The position numbers were made by a program, and so were the translations under genes. DNA of 64,000 nt from contig NC_046679.1 in the NCBI RefSeq assembly GCF_009870125.1, forward strand, positions 9,486,001-9,550,000. The letters are read 5' to 3'. Below the pieces are notes generated by a model. That model worked only from the letters and a program-made list of their open reading frames with translations, did no database searches and was not told the DNA's origin. This document shows, piece by piece, positions 36,101-47,298 of this stretch; the first letter of the stretch is position 1; every line of letters begins with the position of its first letter. This stretch comes from Drosophila pseudoobscura (taxonomy: Eukaryota; Arthropoda; Insecta; Diptera; Drosophilidae).

Positions 36101-39100
36101 GACAATGGATATGGCTGCTGATTGTATCGTACTCGTATAGGTTTGCTCTGATGCTGCTACTTATGTCATCTTTGCTGTAATACCTCCGTCCCAGGCCAGA
36201 GCCAGACCCAGGGCCCCTACCTACCCCAACCTCTACCCTGCCCAGGCCCCCAGGGGCGTGCCAAGTGCATAGGACTTTTTGTTTGCCTCTTTCTTTGTTT
36301 GCTGCGACTGCCTGGCGCTGCTGCTTGCCACATCGCTCGCATTGTCTCCCGGGTTTTGTATGGAAATCCGCTGCTCGGCATGTGGCTGCTGGCTTCGAGT
36401 TAGCTGTTGATGTTGGTTGTCATGCAAATGTGTCGAAATGACTTTGGTAACGTACTAAAGAGAAATTCATAATTTATCTTGACGGCATTTTTATTGAAAG
36501 TGATTAAGTTGATATCTTTTTGGAGTCTATCATGATCATCTGATTGCATATGCAAATAATACTTCACGGCTTCTGAGTCCCATTCAACTCTAAATTTTTT
36601 ATAGATTAGCTACGCTCATGGGAAGGCCTCCAACACATGTTCGCACCATTTCGCTCAGACTTTTGTCTGGGATTGCCTGATAGCTGAGTGGAATCTGTGA
36701 TTATGCACGAAGTTTAAAATACATTTATAATATAAATGTGATTATGCACGAAGTTTAAAATACATTTATAATATAAATGTTAGTATATTTTATTTGTTCA
36801 TTGTTTTGCTATAATTCAATGGCGAAGAATTCTGTTTAAGCACTCATTTTAAGAACTCTGCTATTAAGGCATACAAGTAACAATTTTCTAAATGTGTCTA
36901 AACGTTTCCATTCTTTTATTCTAACCCCATAATAAACTTCACAGGTAAAATTCTAAGCTGAGAAACATAGTTGAAAATCACAAACACAATAAGTATGTTC
37001 TCAAGATCCAGAACGAATGAGTCAAAATTGCTTTGACCAACAAAAATCATAAGTCAAGAATATATTTTTAGCTTTACGATGCTTGCTCTAAAAAAAGCAA
37101 AAATTTTATATCGCTTGTGGGTTTGTTCTAAAAAAGAAGGTATCTTTTTTTGCCACTTAATAATTCCTTATGGCAATCAACTTAACAACATTATTGGATT
37201 GCAATTCCCTACCAAGATTAGAGCACAGGTGTGAACAAGTTTCTATATGTAAAGATCAACAAGCGGCACTGCAGCTCTCCTTATAATGGAGCGATCCCAT
37301 GCCGAGTGAATCTCGTTTGTGTTGCTGATTGCTAATGCCATTGCCCCAGGCACTTTTAATTGTTGCACTTAGCTTTGCTCAACGCTTTGCACCGGCCAAT
37401 TGTTTAATTGATTCTCAGATCTGTGAATCTGTTGCAGACAGGTAGCTCTCATGTCTTCACATCCGTTTGGCATTTCGAATGCAGCGGTGTAAAAAGCTGA
37501 AACCAAATCGAATCAATAGAGAACACATGGCGCATACTTGATACACAGACAGGCAGGCAGACGGCGGCAATGGCAATTGCAACATGACGCACATTTATGT
37601 GCCATTACTGTCGCCTTCTTTTTTACTGGGCCATAAATTGGCAATGCAGATTTGATGGGACACAGTTATGGGCCAGATAAGCGGGCCAAAGCTGCCTTAA
37701 TTCGGTCTCTGACCCACAAAGCGCTCACGATCGTATCGCTCTGAGGAAATCCACTCACAAGCTGGATATTCGGCATGTGAAGGGTTTGATATATCACCAA
37801 AAAGCAGCCAACTCGGCCGACGCACGCAATCCAGATAGCCATCGGACACGGCTTACGTGCAGTTTATGGACTAGGCTCGAATAGAATGTAACCGAGCTGC
37901 AGCTGTAGCCAGCTAACGCTAGCTGGCTAACTTGAGCAGTGTCTGGGCCGCTATCGGGGGCCAAAACGCCGCCGATCTTTGCTCTGACTGATAACCGAAG
38001 CTGGCAATCTGACGGCATTTTACGCTTTTAACAGCTTATTAATTGAGAGACCGCCTCTTGCAGATTTATACTAGGCAAACTCTCGGCTAATTGCATACAA
38101 ATTGCATTGGCTGGCCTGGCCTGGCCTGCTTGGTCCCAGTAAAACAGCCAGTCAGCCACATACTCATAGCTGGCAATAGATTCAATGCCAACTTATTGAC
38201 CAAAATGTTCAGGCGGCATTATGAAGTGCAGCTCAATGCAAAACTGGCTGCTGTCCAGACCTGCCATTGATTGTACATAAATCAAATGAAAACAACTTTT
38301 GCATCTGATGTCTGTTTTGAATGCCTTTTTTCGCCTTTTCTAACAAGTCAACCGCCTTGACTTTCTTAGCGGAGTTTGAAGTGCACTTCTATGAGACGGT
38401 TGAGCATCCTCAGACAATGACAATGTAGGTGGTTTTACTCGTATGAGTACACCACGTGATGCCACAGCCACAGCCATAGGCAGAAGCAGACGCAGACGCA
38501 GACCAGCCTTTCACCAGGCCGAGTCCCAGATTTCCCCCGAAAATGGCTGCAACAATTACCAAATTTTTGTAGCCTACCTGGGCTCGTGCATTCAATAGCA
38601 TAGCTCAGGTATGTCTGATGATGCCTGGCAATTGGCACATCGTCTTGATCATCATCATCATCATCAATTTGAGTGCGAATGTTGCAAGCACACACGGAGA
38701 AATACTCCACTTGGTCTGCCTACAAATGAGCCAAGTGATTATTCGGGTTCGGTTCGGTTTGCTTTACTTTGGGTTTCGGTATTTTCGGTTTGTTTGAATT
38801 TGTGTGTTGCGTAGCCCAGCATGCCAACATGCAGCATATTTGTGCGCTTGTGCTTTATTTAAATACCATTTTTTATTTGTTATTTGTGTGTATTTTCAAA
38901 ACTAAATATAGGTATATATACGGATATGTACTCGTAACCAGCAGTTGCATCTGTTTCTGTTTAAAGTGCTTCTGCTGCTTCTGCCCCAGGTAGGCTGCCG
39001 CATAGTTTTGCCCTCGGTTACCACATAATTTTGATGGGTGCATTTGGGTTGCCTCGGCTCTCACGATCCGATTCATAGCCGTATCTGTATCTGTTCCGAG

Positions 39101-42100
39101 TTGAGGCTCCAATTTGCAGCGAATTGCGTCGACAGCTTTTGCATTTCAATTAGCAGGGGGCTCCGCTGATAAGCGCCAAGGGCTGCCTTCATCTCAGTCG
39201 GTGTTGGAAGTGAATATACCACACATTTCACTTTTGGTTCTCACGCTGGTAGGTGGATGGATGATACTCGTACATGTGGGCCCCAATAAATAAAGTTTCA
39301 TTTTGTCATAGTTATTTGTAACACTTTCTCGCCCCGTGAGTCAGCTATAAACCAATGAAAGACTCTTGACACTCAAGCACTTTTCAGTGGCACAAACATG
39401 TGTTGTACACAGACCCTTTCGACACTGAACCTGAATCACATCAATGTAATAAGAGGCCCACCCCTGGCGCCCATTCATAAAGAGCACTCTTTCGCTCTTC
39501 CATTCATCACGCATCCACTCAATCAAGGCATCACCTTCCCATTCATGATCCCTGCTTGTTCGACTTTCTTTTATTATAACATCAATCAACAAGGTTCGCG
39601 AAATCAAAGCAACTTCAGCTAATGCAAAAAAAATCTAATTAAAAAAATATATCGAAAATGGGAAACCAATTCAAAAGGTTGTTGTGGGCAGGCATGACGT
39701 GAATCGGGCTTTTGAAAGTGAAATGATTTTTAGTAATTTACCTTAATGTCGCGCATTAATAGCGCATCATCAGCATCATCCACAGCCGAAAGAGATCTTT
39801 AAGTCAAAAGTGAATGTTGACCAACATTCACTTTAAGAAATCGAGCAGTTGCAAAATATAGGTACATTCAATATACATTCATATGTACGTCCATGGATGT
39901 GGATGTACTGCCTCCATTTATCCATCAATGTGAGGCTGAGCAATAAGTCGTTTCAATATTTCTTCTGTTCGAGGCATTGGGATGGGGCATGAGTTGGTTG
40001 CATGAGTTGTGCGAGTAATTGTGGCAAACACATCAGGCAGGCATTATGCCCAAAAAAAGAGGAAAACAACGGCAATATGCTACCACAAGTCATGACTTTG
40101 ACTGCCGTTGTCTGGGCTCTTGGCTTGGGTCTTGTGGACCTTTTAAGGCAGTTTATATAACGAAGCCAGCGGCCAGAGGCAGAGGTAGAGACAGAGGCAG
40201 TCATAGCCTGGTAGCCTTTGGCTGTTATTTGGCCATAACAAAGGCCCCCACACTGATCGATTTGGCACTCATTAATACGCAGCCCAATGCGGCTTTTTAT
40301 CGCCCAGTCCCGATCTCGACTTCGACATCGACTCGTACTTCGATTGAATGCACTTCGCGCGATCGCTACTTTGCCGCTTTCCAATTTGGCACTAGCGCCC
40401 AGCCCAACACCGGATCGGCCCGATTGTCTGATTTATGTGCATGCAAATCGGCAAACTGCAAGTTGGAGTGCTGGCAGCCTTGACACAAATTCACCAGGAG
40501 AGCAATCAACGCTTCCCGCCTACCAACCTGCCTGGCCTGGCTGCCTGGATGGCTGGCTGGCTGGCTGGCTCTCCATGGCCACAATTATGTCTTCATTTTA
40601 TAACATTTGCCAGTCCAAACCGAGCCGTGGCAAGGCGAACCGAGGCACGACGAGCTGGACTGGATTACTGACTAGTCACGAGGCAGATGCAGCCAACAAT
40701 TGCCGGCTGGCAGTCAGGAAATCAACCCGTTTGCTGCTCCGTTTCTCGTCTTCTACATTTAAGGAGAAAGTAAAACGTTGCCTGCCGCCGCCTGATCGAT
40801 TTCAGCAACTGGCAACTGGTTGGACATGAAGTTCAACATCCAGCCAAGGCACACACACACACAATTGTGACCAATTGTGCAACCCGATTTGAACTTCGCA
40901 TCCAATGTTAATGACCCCGTTTGGCCAGAGTAAAAAAAGAGTGGAGCTCGGTCTGTTCTTGGTCATAACTCTATTTTATGGTGGCCTGAAGTCGAGATTC
41001 GAAAAAACAAATCAACGAACGAGGCGACCCAGCAGAGCACAGTCAATTAGCAGCTACTCGCTAATTCCCGGCAAGCCGGGTTTTATGCTTATTGCAGCCG
41101 TTAGTATGTTTCTTGGCCAGTTGGGTGTGAGCCGCCACCAGATAATACCGTTAGGCCGTAGAACATGCCGGCAAATTATGGCCAAGTCAACAAAAACAAC
41201 ACAACGGGTCCCAGGTCCAAGGAATGACAAATAGCCTGGACACGCCCGGCTGCCTGGCTGGCTGATTTAAATGAGGGCGGCTGCCTAGCCTTCGTGCAAA
41301 GCGGATAAGCCCCAGCCGGATTGCCTTGCAACTATCATTGATTGTTGATACTAAGCAGAAACAATTTAAATATTATTACTATACGTATATTGCCTGCTTA
41401 AAGACTTATCTTTCACCTTTAGCTTAATTACTATTTAAATCGAAACCGAAACCGAAAACCCCAGCTGAGCCCCTTATTAAGCCCGCATCTGAGGTGTGAC
41501 TTTGGCGGATCAGTTCGGAGCAGTGCGGCTCGACTCAGCGGAAGCTGAGACGGCCAAGAGCGTGACCTGTATGCTCATTAATTTCGCCGCTTTTGGTGCT
41601 GATTTGTTCATCATTACGGGCTGGGAATGGCGCGTGGCCGGGGGCCAAAAAACACACTCGCTCGTAGAAAGTGGCAGGAAGCCATTAGCATGGGATGTTG
41701 TTAGACAAGACCAAGACAGAGCTAACATTCATTAAGACATGCCTGACGCCTCAGCGAACTCATCCAAGCAATAGCTCATGGCTCAACCTGAATATAAATG
41801 GAAGAATCAAAGTACTAATATGGCGCAATGCCGTTTTATCATGCAACCCAAAATCATCAGAACGCCGCATACCAAACGAAAACTTTCTGTGCCAACGAGT
41901 CAGAACTTTCCAGTTACCAACGCACACACACACACACACACGCATACGAAATACATAAAGTAAGAACACTAGTGTACCCCTTTCGGCTATGGGATACCCC
42001 CTTCTCCAGAAGATATGGGTAGAAAATGTTTTTCTTGATTGCACATGAAAAGGTTTTCTTTTTCTTAGTTCCGGAGAGTCTTTAGGGTCCTAGTGTTCAC

Positions 42101-42484
42101 ACAGACAAACGGAGATGACAAACGGAAAAGTTTTCTTCTACAAGAATGCAGCATACCCCAGTGTTCTAAGAGGGATGGGTAAAAAATAAAAAAAAACAAG
42201 AATTTCGTAGAAATGTTTACAGAAAGCTGTCATAAAAACGCGCTAGACGCGTAAAAATTACATAAAAATGGAAAAAAAATATGTCAAGAACCAGTCGCTG
42301 ACTCTGGCAGACATTTCTTTGCTACTAAGCGTCGACGCTGACCACTTGCCACACACGCGGCTTGGCGTGGGGCGGCTTCTAGGAAAATTAACTGAAAACA
42401 TTTGTGTCCAAAAATGAGAATGCAGCTCATTAAAAAATAGCCAAGCCAAGACACCTTACATACCTTAAGATCATTTCGTTGACG
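21163..42484 (-). CDS. secreted animal haem peroxidase (peroxinectin type), ten exons, two giant introns
   Basis: Exons in transcript order: 42484-42474 (11 nt, start codon), 31175-31017, 25720-25638, 25553-25463, 23406-23018, 22938-22765, 22702-21772, 21709-21431, 21370-21274, 21210-21163. All junctions are GT-AG and in phase, giving 753 residues. Residues 1-16 (MILRILLLSLLAAAQA) form a signal peptide. Catalytic residues of the myeloperoxidase family are present: distal Gln231, haem-ester Asp234 and distal His235 in GQFMDHDF; catalytic Arg381 and haem-ester Glu384 in IRVNEQ; and proximal His485 in FRFGHSLL. It should be an active H2O2-dependent peroxidase acting outside the cell, for example in chorion/cuticle cross-linking or immunity. 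By recall, length and neighbours fit D. melanogaster CG5873 better than Pxt/CG7660. The first exon is the least certain; exons 2-10 are secure. Four plus-strand genes lie in introns 1 and 2. Confidence 0.88.
23407..25462 (-). other. peroxidase intron 4, no gene seen
   Basis: A 2-kb intron between peroxidase exons 4 and 5. Open frames such as 24742-25329 (plus) are shadow-like and Cys/Arg-rich. A motif near 24785-24810 (ATACCCCTGTG then CGAGTACGGAGTATG) resembles the terminal segment of DINE-1/mini-me-type repeats. Confidence 0.5.
25959..27197 (+). CDS. membrane-anchored JmjC/cupin-type Fe(II) oxygenase-like protein, nested in peroxidase intron
   Basis: Five exons: 25959-26168, 26302-26493, 26560-26871, 26931-27060 and 27112-27197, all GT-AG, encoding 309 residues. 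Residues 47-61 (WLKGFLGLIVMLFSL) form one transmembrane segment, so the catalytic part (about 70-309) probably lies in the lumen. A cupin/JmjC fold is indicated by NWTAI, WYFRDVYG and WFFIGTSGLGAQMHIDNV. The candidate iron triad is His238-x-Asp240 and distal His291 in TNKWYHQT. The segment LPSWQAQLAGSKRWLLVPPP is typical of JmjC hydroxylases. It likely acts as a 2-oxoglutarate-dependent protein hydroxylase of the secretory pathway; substrate unknown. It lies wholly within the 5.3-kb peroxidase intron 2 on the opposite strand. I do not assign a fly gene name. Confidence 0.85.
27198..29685. other. rest of peroxidase intron 2, no gene seen
   Basis: No supported gene. It holds a 12-bp minisatellite at 28381-28443 and many GACA/CAGA runs near 28785-28850. 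It is otherwise ordinary AT-rich intronic sequence. Confidence 0.5.
28381..28443. repeat. 12-bp minisatellite (GGACCTGGAGCT)n
   Basis: About five tandem copies of GGACCTGGAGCT, the last ones drifting to GTACCTGGAGCT. It lies in peroxidase intron 2 with no open frame of interest. Confidence 0.85.
29686..29693 (+). promoter_or_regulatory. TATA box of the 29.7-kb Kazal-like gene
   Basis: TATATAAG lies 56 bp before the ATG, so the leader should be only about 25 nt. The same compact layout recurs in the other small secreted-protein genes of the window. Confidence 0.65.
29742..30515 (+). CDS. secreted Kazal-like protein with long basic tail, nested in peroxidase intron
   Basis: Two exons, 29742-29970 and 30031-30515 (GT-AG), encode 237 residues. 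Residues 1-16 are a signal peptide (MRSAAILLLFIGLSKA). Residues 39-93 carry an atypical Kazal module: CSLESLPICGY, then TVCTFLNMC, then DWRIESNEPCQWPTNDC. The intron is phase 1 immediately before DW, exactly as in the two Kazal-like genes at 32.8 and 34.6 kb, which supports common descent. Residues 98-237 form a Lys/Arg/Ser-rich tail with repeats such as KKHR and RAQKHHKTERR, unlike the short paralogues. The poly(A) signal AATAAA (30511-30516) overlaps the stop codon. Kazal modules usually inhibit serine proteases; inhibition is not shown here. Confidence 0.85.
31176..32788. other. part of peroxidase intron 1, no gene seen
   Basis: No supported gene. Contains a short GGGTAT repeat near 31381-31400 and AT-rich sequence from 31660 to 32350. 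Confidence 0.5.
32789..32796 (+). promoter_or_regulatory. TATA box of Kazal-like gene copy 1
   Basis: TATAAATA lies 54 bp before the ATG, inside the segment duplicated at 34.5 kb. Confidence 0.65.
32843..33155 (+). CDS. small secreted Kazal-like protein, tandem copy 1
   Basis: Two exons, 32843-33032 and 33085-33155, encode 86 residues. Residues 1-20 are a signal peptide (MRSLFIVLLVALSCLALAKG). The mature part is Cys-rich: QCPRPCRNINRPVCASW, then DTCTFRNDCILQNQIC, and after the phase-1 intron DWIKRLPEAACIVETRNC. The PVCAS and TFxNxC blocks place it in the Kazal family, with eight cysteines rather than six. A predicted extracellular protease inhibitor or an inhibitor-derived secreted protein. 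It lies in peroxidase intron 1 on the opposite strand. A near paralogue lies 1.8 kb downstream in the same orientation. Confidence 0.85.
33386..34368. other. spacer between the two tandem Kazal units
   Basis: About 1 kb with no counterpart in the duplicated unit. No intact gene. It may be an old insertion that has decayed beyond recognition, but I see no terminal repeats or coding motifs that would name it. Confidence 0.4.
34551..34558 (+). promoter_or_regulatory. TATA box of Kazal-like gene copy 2
   Basis: TATAAAGA lies 54 bp before the ATG, the same distance as in copy 1. Confidence 0.6.
34605..34916 (+). CDS. small secreted Kazal-like protein, tandem copy 2
   Basis: Two exons, 34605-34794 and 34849-34916, encode 85 residues. 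The signal peptide MRSVFIVLLVAFGCLALAKG is nearly that of copy 1. The Cys-rich part reads QCPQFCTTIFSPVCASW, DVCTFTNACTLRKQIC and, after the phase-1 intron, NWILRTNSACIRETRDC. All eight cysteines align with copy 1, while the residues between Cys2 and Cys3 (the usual Kazal reactive loop) differ strongly: RNINR against TTIFS. The stop codon TAA overlaps an AATAAA signal (34912-34917), with another AATAAA near 34951. Likely role as for copy 1. Confidence 0.85.
36696..36779. repeat. perfect 41-bp tandem duplication
   Basis: The unit beginning TGTGATTATGCACGAAGTTT is present twice head to tail without a mismatch, with a 2-3 bp start of a third copy. It is a very recent slippage or double-strand-break repair duplication. 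Confidence 0.9.
37906..37929. repeat. perfect 10-bp stem hairpin
   Basis: TAGCCAGCTA and TAGCTGGCTA are exact reverse complements separated by the loop ACGC. The stem is too short for a microRNA precursor by itself. It may be a dimeric binding site or a chance structure. Confidence 0.7.
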
Positions 42485-43078
42485 TTGCACGTTGCCACTT
42501 GGCCGTTGGCCGTTGTTCGACTTGTTAATGACTTCTTTAAATGCGTTTGGCTGTTGCCTTTTTGTTTTGGTCACCGAATACTTTTCGCACGCAACGGCTA
42601 AAGGCTGCAAATTAATCCAATTATGGCCGACAAGGCAATAAAGTAGAGACGATGGCCCACGCTATGTTCGATGCAGACTGTGTTGGCCTTAATTAATCTT
42701 AAGCCTTGTTTGGCTGGTGCGATGGTGCGTTGGTACGGCGCGGCAGCCGCAGAGTTAGCCGCGAGTTCGTTGCCAGAGTCTTTTGCACTTTCTGAGAACC
42801 CAATGGAGGGAGCACTTGTCCGCTACTAAGGCTTTTCCCTGTAGCAACTTTTACTCTCGAGTTTCACCCTTTGTCACTGGCCTTTTGGTTATTTATTTTC
42901 TTTTCTTTTATTTTTGATCGAAAACACTTGCTGGTTAGCGGCCCGTTTCCTGCTTTGCGTCGCGGCCTCACTTTCACACACACAGAAGATCACTTTGTAT
43001 GCACTGGGCGTTGAGTACCGTTTCTACCATGTATTGTCCGCCTGCACAACCGCCTCGGAGTGTGTCCAAAAATTAACT
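42485..43078 (-). other. peroxidase 5' untranslated region with a uORF
   Basis: The proposed leader runs from A+1 at 43078 to the ATG at 42484-42482. The exon ends at a strong donor AAG|GTATGTAAG (42474/42473). It is CAG-rich and A-rich, like typical Drosophila leaders. It contains an upstream ORF of 18 codons (43030-42974, ATG GTA GAA ... TGA) that could dampen translation. Exon assignment to the peroxidase rests on phase: ATGATCTTAAG leaves two bases, exactly what the next exon needs to encode R-I-L-L-L. Confidence 0.6.
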
Positions 43079-43080
43079 GA
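43047..43080 (-). promoter_or_regulatory. Inr + DPE core promoter for the peroxidase
   Basis: On the minus strand a perfect initiator TCAGTT (43080-43075, A+1 = 43078) is followed by GGTTG at +28 to +32 (43051-43047), which fits the downstream promoter element consensus RGWYV at the required spacing. No TATA box lies near -30. The leader and a strong donor follow. The exact Inr-DPE spacing makes a chance match unlikely. Confidence 0.65.
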
Positions 43081-46000
43081 ACGCTGCCGGTCGAAGCTGC
43101 CACAGAAAAGACAAAAAGAAGAAACAGCAACAGCAGCAGCAGCACAGCAGCGACCGGAGAGGCCGGCCCCGGCGTCAGCACCGACAGCGACCGCAGCAGC
43201 GATAGCAGTCAATACAACGGCTTTTTTCTTTGGTTATCACTTGGCTCGTTGCCGGCTTGCCATTGGCATCGGCATCAACATCGGCAAGCGGAGCAGCAAA
43301 CTCAACACAAAAGCAAACAACCAAAGACGAGACCAGCGCCGAAGCTTGAGCTAGGTTTGATCGTCGGGCTTGAGTGAAAGTTGATTATATTTGAGTCGAG
43401 TTGAGTTCGGATTGTGGTGTGGTGAAGTCCACGCTGTTGAGTGTTTTCTAGTGTGAAGTTCGTTTCCTAAGTCTTTTGATTTTCTATTCCGCTGGTTGGC
43501 AGATAACAAAACTGAAACATTATCATTGGTCAGGGAAAATTAATTCTAACCTAGTGTCTCACAAACAAATCAATTTTATGGCGATAAATATTCGGCTTTA
43601 ATCACTACACTGAAATTACAATTAAGATTTATAGCTCTACGGTGAATATAAAGCGCTACGCTTAAACTCGTTCTTCAAGAGATCATTAATAAAACTTATT
43701 TATTATTTACTCCTTTAATTTGTTGTGCGAAATGTTGTTCTGATATATGAATCAATCCAATAGATATAAATTATCAAAAATAGTCAAGAAATTCTTTTAA
43801 GCTTCGACTGTAAAGATTCATTAAATAAAGAATAAGAAGAGAACAAGACAATTTCGAAAATTATTTATTTATGAGCAAAAAACATTTTGTAAATTTAAAG
43901 TCATTTGGGGAGGGAATTGCTGCTCCGAGGTTAATGCCGAAGTTATTATCCGACTTTGGTAACACGTAATAAGCACAAAATAATAGTAATTAATACAATG
44001 AATCTAATACAAATATTTGTATATTTGGATATGAACATAATTCAAAAATTGAGACTGAATAACTAACTTTCATAGAAACGGTACAAGACATGTATTTGTT
44101 CTGACTTATGATGCTTCAAAAGGATGTATCTATAATGTTATTCTGGGATTCTAATCTAATCATTCTAATCGTCATCACAGGAACGTATTTGATATTAACC
44201 TATTTTAACCTCCGAGAAACTCAATTAATTTTTAGTGACAGCCAAACCCAACCAAAACAACCGCTAAAACAACTCACTATCCACAATCTTCCATGACCAT
44301 GTATAAAGGAAATCTCAATCTGTAGCTATGTAGGTATTTTTCGTATATTTCTTTCAATTTGCCAAAACAAGCTGCACCTCCAGCAGGCCAATCACTTAGA
44401 GCCTCGTCCCAGTCCGAGCCAAGGCATATCAGTTGGAGCCAATTAATTTAATTTGTCAAGCCGCATAGACAAATCAGGAAAGCCTTCAGCATAACTCAAA
44501 AATTGGGAGTGAGTACGAGCATACAATAAAATGAGAGATACAATAATAAACATAGGCCAGAATGCGGGCAAAAAACGTCAAAACGCGAAGCAGTTGAAAT
44601 TAATTTTGCCTAAGCACCGCAACATGATTTTTCTTGTGGTGGCAGGGGCTCATTCTCCATAGCAAAATCCATATCGATTTTGAGGCCTTTGGCTTTGGGC
44701 TTTTGTCGTATTTGACAATTGCTTTGCATGAACGCACGAATATTGTGCAACAATTTTGGACCACAGCAGCAAAAGCAACAGCAACAACAACCGTATTAAC
44801 AATGTATAAACCACGCATTTTTTGGAAAAGTTGTTTGTGCCACGTTTTTATTCTTTTATTTAACTAAAATTTTTGTTGGGGCCGTCGCTGTTGTCTAAGC
44901 ATTAGGCACCGAAATTTTGTATTATCGACCCGGTTTGACTGCATCGAGTTTTGCTCCTTTTTCTCTGCTTCTCTTTTTACAGCGCCTGATTTGCTGTTTC
45001 TTCGGTTTGTTTTTTTAAACATGCTATTAATTTTTAATGGCGTGTGACATTTTTGTTTACGCATAGCCCCGATATGTAGAGCAAAACATTAGCATGTCTG
45101 CGGTATTAGTTTTCAATTTTTCTTGCTGCCATTGAGCCATTTGATGGTGCCTTAATTGATATTTATCGTTCGATGGACCCTGTCCATGTACATCATAATA
45201 GTGCCATGGAGTCGTGTAGCCGACAAAAAGCTCATTACTCGTCGGCCAACGGATTGAATGGTAAACGCGCCTACAATTTGGCCATTTGATTAGCCTCACC
45301 TCGCCATGGTCGTCTGGGCCAAGCGCACCAGCAGGCCCCAAATGGCCGATCCGATCCAGTCCGGCACATAAAACCCAATTTAATTAAGTTGGACTCTCGG
45401 ATTGAGACGGAGTTTGAGGATCGAGACTAAGACCCACGCCAACAACCACAGCAGAGCCAGCAGCTGCTGCTTTGGCAGACAACCTTGCCAGCATTCTTAA
45501 CATGTTCAAGATTTTTACCAACGCACTGCATTTAGGTTTTTTTCTATTTTTTTTGTTCGTGTGTGTTTCGGTTGGTTTTGCTGCTGCGTTCACTTTTCAA
45601 ATGCTTACGAAATGTCAATATTCGGCACAAAGTTATTTGTTATTTGATCGAAGCGATTGAGCAATTGCTGATATACTCGCACAATTTTTTCTTATTTGTT
45701 TTATATCTGTCGTTTGATTTTTGTCTTATTTTTATTGATTTGTTAGCTAATTGTATACGAAAATTGTAATTAAAATTAAAACAAGAAACTGGAAACCCGA
45801 AACGCTTGCATGTCAGCCTAACAAATACAAATAAATAATCAAAAAAGTGTTCACACTCTGATCGCACAGCTGGCGACAACACTGCGTATGAGTCATGATA
45901 TCAAATACCCCGAGTAAGCTCTCAAGTTAAATGGGATATTTTTTAACTTTTGTACTTTTGTGAAGTTAGGTGTTGATTGGTTGAAAGTAATTCACTTGAG

Positions 46001-47266
46001 ATTGAAATGGTTTCCAGGGATTGTTCTGTGCTTTCTGGTCTGCTAAACTTCAGAGTCCGAATGGACAAACACACACTTCACATATGATTAGATAAATTAC
46101 AAGACAACCAATTGGGCTTAGATCAAAGCTGAATGGGTAAGGCTTTCGGTAATTACCTAACGGGAGTATATGAATCTTGTTCGGAATTTATACATAAGAA
46201 AAGGTAAACTTTCAAATTGCCAATGTTTGGCCAATTTACGTAATATTATTCAAGTCTGGCCACCATGACATATCATTTTTGCAGATTTGTTTTTGCAATT
46301 GCTCACCCATCAAAGCAATTGGATTTGCAATTTCTTAGACAATCGTAAGCCTAATTTGCTTTCATTGTTATGGATAATAACCTGACCCTGAGCCGTATAT
46401 GGCAAGGTTACCAAAAACTCTATGTCGTACTCATTTCATATTATTTCGAGCCTATGTTGAAATGCTTTTCAGCAATTGTTCAATTTCACTCCAACCCAAG
46501 AAATTGTTTTCTTTTTTTTTGAAAATATCCAAATGGAAAATGAAACCTTAATGAAGTCTTCTATATGCCAATTAAAACACTGGCAGCTAGTAGTGATAGA
46601 TATGCCATAATTGTATTAAAAGAGGCTTCTGTGCCTGTGCTGGCCAGCACTTCATGTATTATACATTGCTAGAGGAGCTGGCCAAAAAAGTGTGCAGTGG
46701 TTAATCTGGCAAGACATGTAGTGCATCGAAGTTAAATTTGCTGACATGATATTTATACTGGCTCGTTATTTGGACTTGCTTTAATTAACTTTCAAAATGT
46801 GTCTTGCCAATTACCCCTAAACACACATAAGCTGCTGACTTCTTGTGACACTTTTAACCACTTTTAATTACTTGAATAAGTTAGCGATGGCTTTGATGGC
46901 TTTTGTTGCGATGGGCTCGTAGCTCTACAAATCCCACTAGGCTTGTAAGCTACTTCAATTAACTTTGCGAATAATTAAAATGTTTGCTTATAATATAAAA
47001 AACATTCAAATAAACAACTGAAACAATCACCAAGCTAAGTGCATTGATTTCTATTAATCCATCAATGTTTTCTATTAAAAGGTATTGCCTACTTTGTAGC
47101 CGGACTGGACCAGTTACACTTCATATGTAGATAGAAGAGAATTTAACGTACCATTTTCTATACCTTTTGGGTCTGTTTACAGTCATATTCTATTTCACGA
47201 TACCATCTCATGTAAATACAGTTGTATTTTATTTGCAATTAATATTTAAGAAACATATAATATGCT
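43079..47266. other. intergenic region upstream of the peroxidase, no gene seen
   Basis: No supported gene. Long frames here (for example 42914-43354, 45057-45341) lack a proper ATG or are antisense to the leader. The region is AT-rich with many homopolymer and homeodomain-type sites, and would hold peroxidase enhancers. Confidence 0.5.
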
Positions 47267-47298
47267 TGGCAGTTCGGTTCAATGGGTTCCAGGCTGTC

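Larger units (their letters stand above)
35171..42473. other. remainder of peroxidase intron 1, no gene seen
   Basis: About 7.3 kb with no supported gene on either strand. It holds a 41-bp perfect tandem duplication (36696-36779), a perfect hairpin (37906-37929), an ATC run (38647-38668), a CA run (41919-41942), and short ACCCC...GGGTA motifs (41971-42020, 42153-42182) that may be tips of decayed DINE-1/mini-me-type repeats. Confidence 0.5.

Noticed and set aside
40019-40829. Overlapping long plus-strand open frames
   Set aside because: Reading depends on CTGGCTGG and CGACATCGAC-type repeats, without splice or promoter signals; both strands are equally open.
42914-43354. Plus-strand frame with a Gln/Ala-rich stretch (146 codons)
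   Set aside because: No ATG at its start, and it is antisense to the proposed peroxidase promoter and leader; the Ala/Gln run comes from a CAG repeat.
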